Positions 63,203 through 64,000 of a stretch of DNA of 64,000 nt are shown piece by piece. The stretch's first letter is position 1; every line of letters starts with the position of its first letter. The notes under the pieces were generated by a model, which was not told where the DNA came from, did no database searches, and was given only the letters and a program-made list of their open reading frames with translations. A program made the position numbers and the translations under genes. The DNA lies in contig NZ_JAUOTO010000009.1 in NCBI RefSeq assembly GCF_030546645.1, positions 186,001 through 250,000 on the forward strand, in the 5' to 3' direction. The DNA is from Flavitalea plasmicola (GTDB lineage: Bacteria > Bacteroidota > Bacteroidia > Chitinophagales > Chitinophagaceae).

Positions 63203-64000
63203 ATGCAGCAATTTATGAGAGCATGGATGATCTTTTTTGTGTTGGGGTTTGTAGTCCGGGTGAGCGCCCAGGAGATGATGGAACTGACAAGGATAAAACA
63301 GGGGGTGAAGTCGAGGCGAGTCAGCAGCTGGGACAGGAGCGGGGACAACCATGATAATATCGGGCTTATTAAGAAGGGGGAGCGCCGGACTATTTTTGAA
63401 GTAAAGGGCGCCGGCATTATCAACCATATCTGGATCACGATGGGGCCAGCGCCTCATGTATTGAGCCGGAATGATATCATCATCCGGATGTATTGGGATG
63501 GGAATGATTATCCGTCGGTGGAATCGCCGATAGGACCCTTCTTTGGGCAGGGATGGAATGAGTCTTACCTGTTTACGTCGGCGCCATTGGCTGCCACACC
63601 TGACAACGGGCAGGGGCTGGTGAGCTATTTTGCCATGCCTTTTGGGCAAGGCGCCAGGATAGAGATCGAGAACCAGGCCAGCGGGGAGATCCGGCCATTT
63701 TATTTTTATGTGGATTATGTAGCAATGAAGCAACTGCCGGCCCATACGGGCAGGTTCCATGCCTGGTACAACAGGCAATTGACCATGCCTGTGGATAGTG
63801 TGGAGAATGAGCATTGGATGTTCGGTGCGAACCGGAGTAATAAAAATGGACGAGGTAATTATATCATAGCTGATGTAAAAGGAAAAGGGCATTTTGCGGG
63901 GGTGAACTATTATGTGCACTCACCTACGCCATATTGGTATGGAGAAGGGGATGATATGATATTCATTGATGGAGATACGGTGCCGACCCTGAGCGGCACG
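63203..64000 (+). CDS. GH172 (DUF2961) glycoside hydrolase, copy c (cut by window edge)
   Basis: First 266 residues seen; the frame runs off the end. The start may be 63203 or the ATG at 63215, where the signal peptide MRAWMIFFVLGFVVRVSAQ begins. Motifs parallel copy b (F-E-V-K-G-A-G-I-I-N-H-I-W-I-T-M, Y-W-Y-G-E-G-D-D-M-I), and the sequence stops at L-S-G-T just before the expected G-T-E-D-Y. Copies b and c are neighbours and very similar, which points to a local duplication. Confidence 0.87.
   Translation, partial: MQQFMRAWMIFFVLGFVVRVSAQEMMELTRIKQGVKSRRVSSWDRSGDNHDNIGLIKKGERRTIFEVKGAGIINHIWITMGPAPHVLSRNDIIIRMYWDGNDYPSVESPIGPFFGQGWNESYLFTSAPLAATPDNGQGLVSYFAMPFGQGARIEIENQASGEIRPFYFYVDYVAMKQLPAHTGRFHAWYNRQLTMPVDSVENEHWMFGANRSNKNGRGNYIIADVKGKGHFAGVNYYVHSPTPYWYGEGDDMIFIDGDTVPTLSGT

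Overview
The window looks like a chromosomal segment of a Bacteroidota bacterium, most likely of the family Chitinophagaceae. The evidence is SusC/SusD pairs, several TonB-dependent outer-membrane proteins, a hybrid two-component protein with an N-terminal propeller, Bacteroidota-type promoters (TAnnTTTG at -7), few Shine-Dalgarno sequences and many short 4-14 bp gene overlaps. I see no rRNA, tRNA, CRISPR array, insertion sequence or phage gene. Genus is inference.

Layout. 1-9071: tail of an unknown gene, a gamma-glutamyltransferase-like protein, a MacB/FtsX-type permease, a TonB-receptor-like barrel and an ABC-2 exporter pair. 9221-10843: TPR/HTH regulator. 11099-16625: a three-gene unit with TonB receptor, beta-helix lipoprotein and MINPP-type histidine (phytase-like) phosphatase. 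16711-18482: small secreted proteins, including a paralogous pair. 18797-25947: tricorn-like S41 protease, ATP-grasp protein, rhodanese, a MocR/PdxR-type regulator split in two, and a MarR/GNAT gene pair. 25944-33861: giant hybrid histidine kinase, DUF488 protein, GlxA-type regulator, exported DJ-1-like protein, Gly/Tyr-rich secreted protein and DUF4159 protein. 33976-44102: MoxR-DUF58-BatA-like-DUF4175-like-membrane protein operon followed by TldD and PmbA/TldE-like genes. 44099-48626: M1 peptidase, molybdopterin oxidoreductase and DUF1345 protein. 48692 to the right edge: a LacI-controlled polysaccharide-utilisation-like locus with SusC, SusD, three GH172 (DUF2961) proteins, a sodium:solute symporter, a glutamine-amidotransferase-like protein, a ceramidase-like protein and a 709-residue exported protein I cannot assign.

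The most unusual signal is a dispersed 7-bp tandem repeat (consensus AAGCTAC/AAGCTGC) present three times: directly at the stop codon of the TPR gene (10842-10882), in the linker of the MocR-like regulator (23676-23829, 22 units in perfect phase) and inside the BatA-like gene (36634-36731, 14 units). Seven is not divisible by three, so every + strand frame of the pure repeat encodes the same stop-free heptapeptide cycle (K-L-Q-A-T-S-Y), while each unit gained or lost shifts the downstream frame by one base. In the MocR-like gene the two halves are out of frame exactly at the array, and one extra unit near its start would join them. This looks like a frame-switching or gene-breaking repeat family.

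The second focus is the GH172 locus. Near-perfect 14-bp palindromes (consensus TGAATACGTATTCA) lie at the lacI start and upstream of susC, suggesting self-regulated LacI control. The enzyme set points to an uncommon furanoside (D-arabinofuranose or D-fructofuranose) substrate rather than an ordinary glycan.
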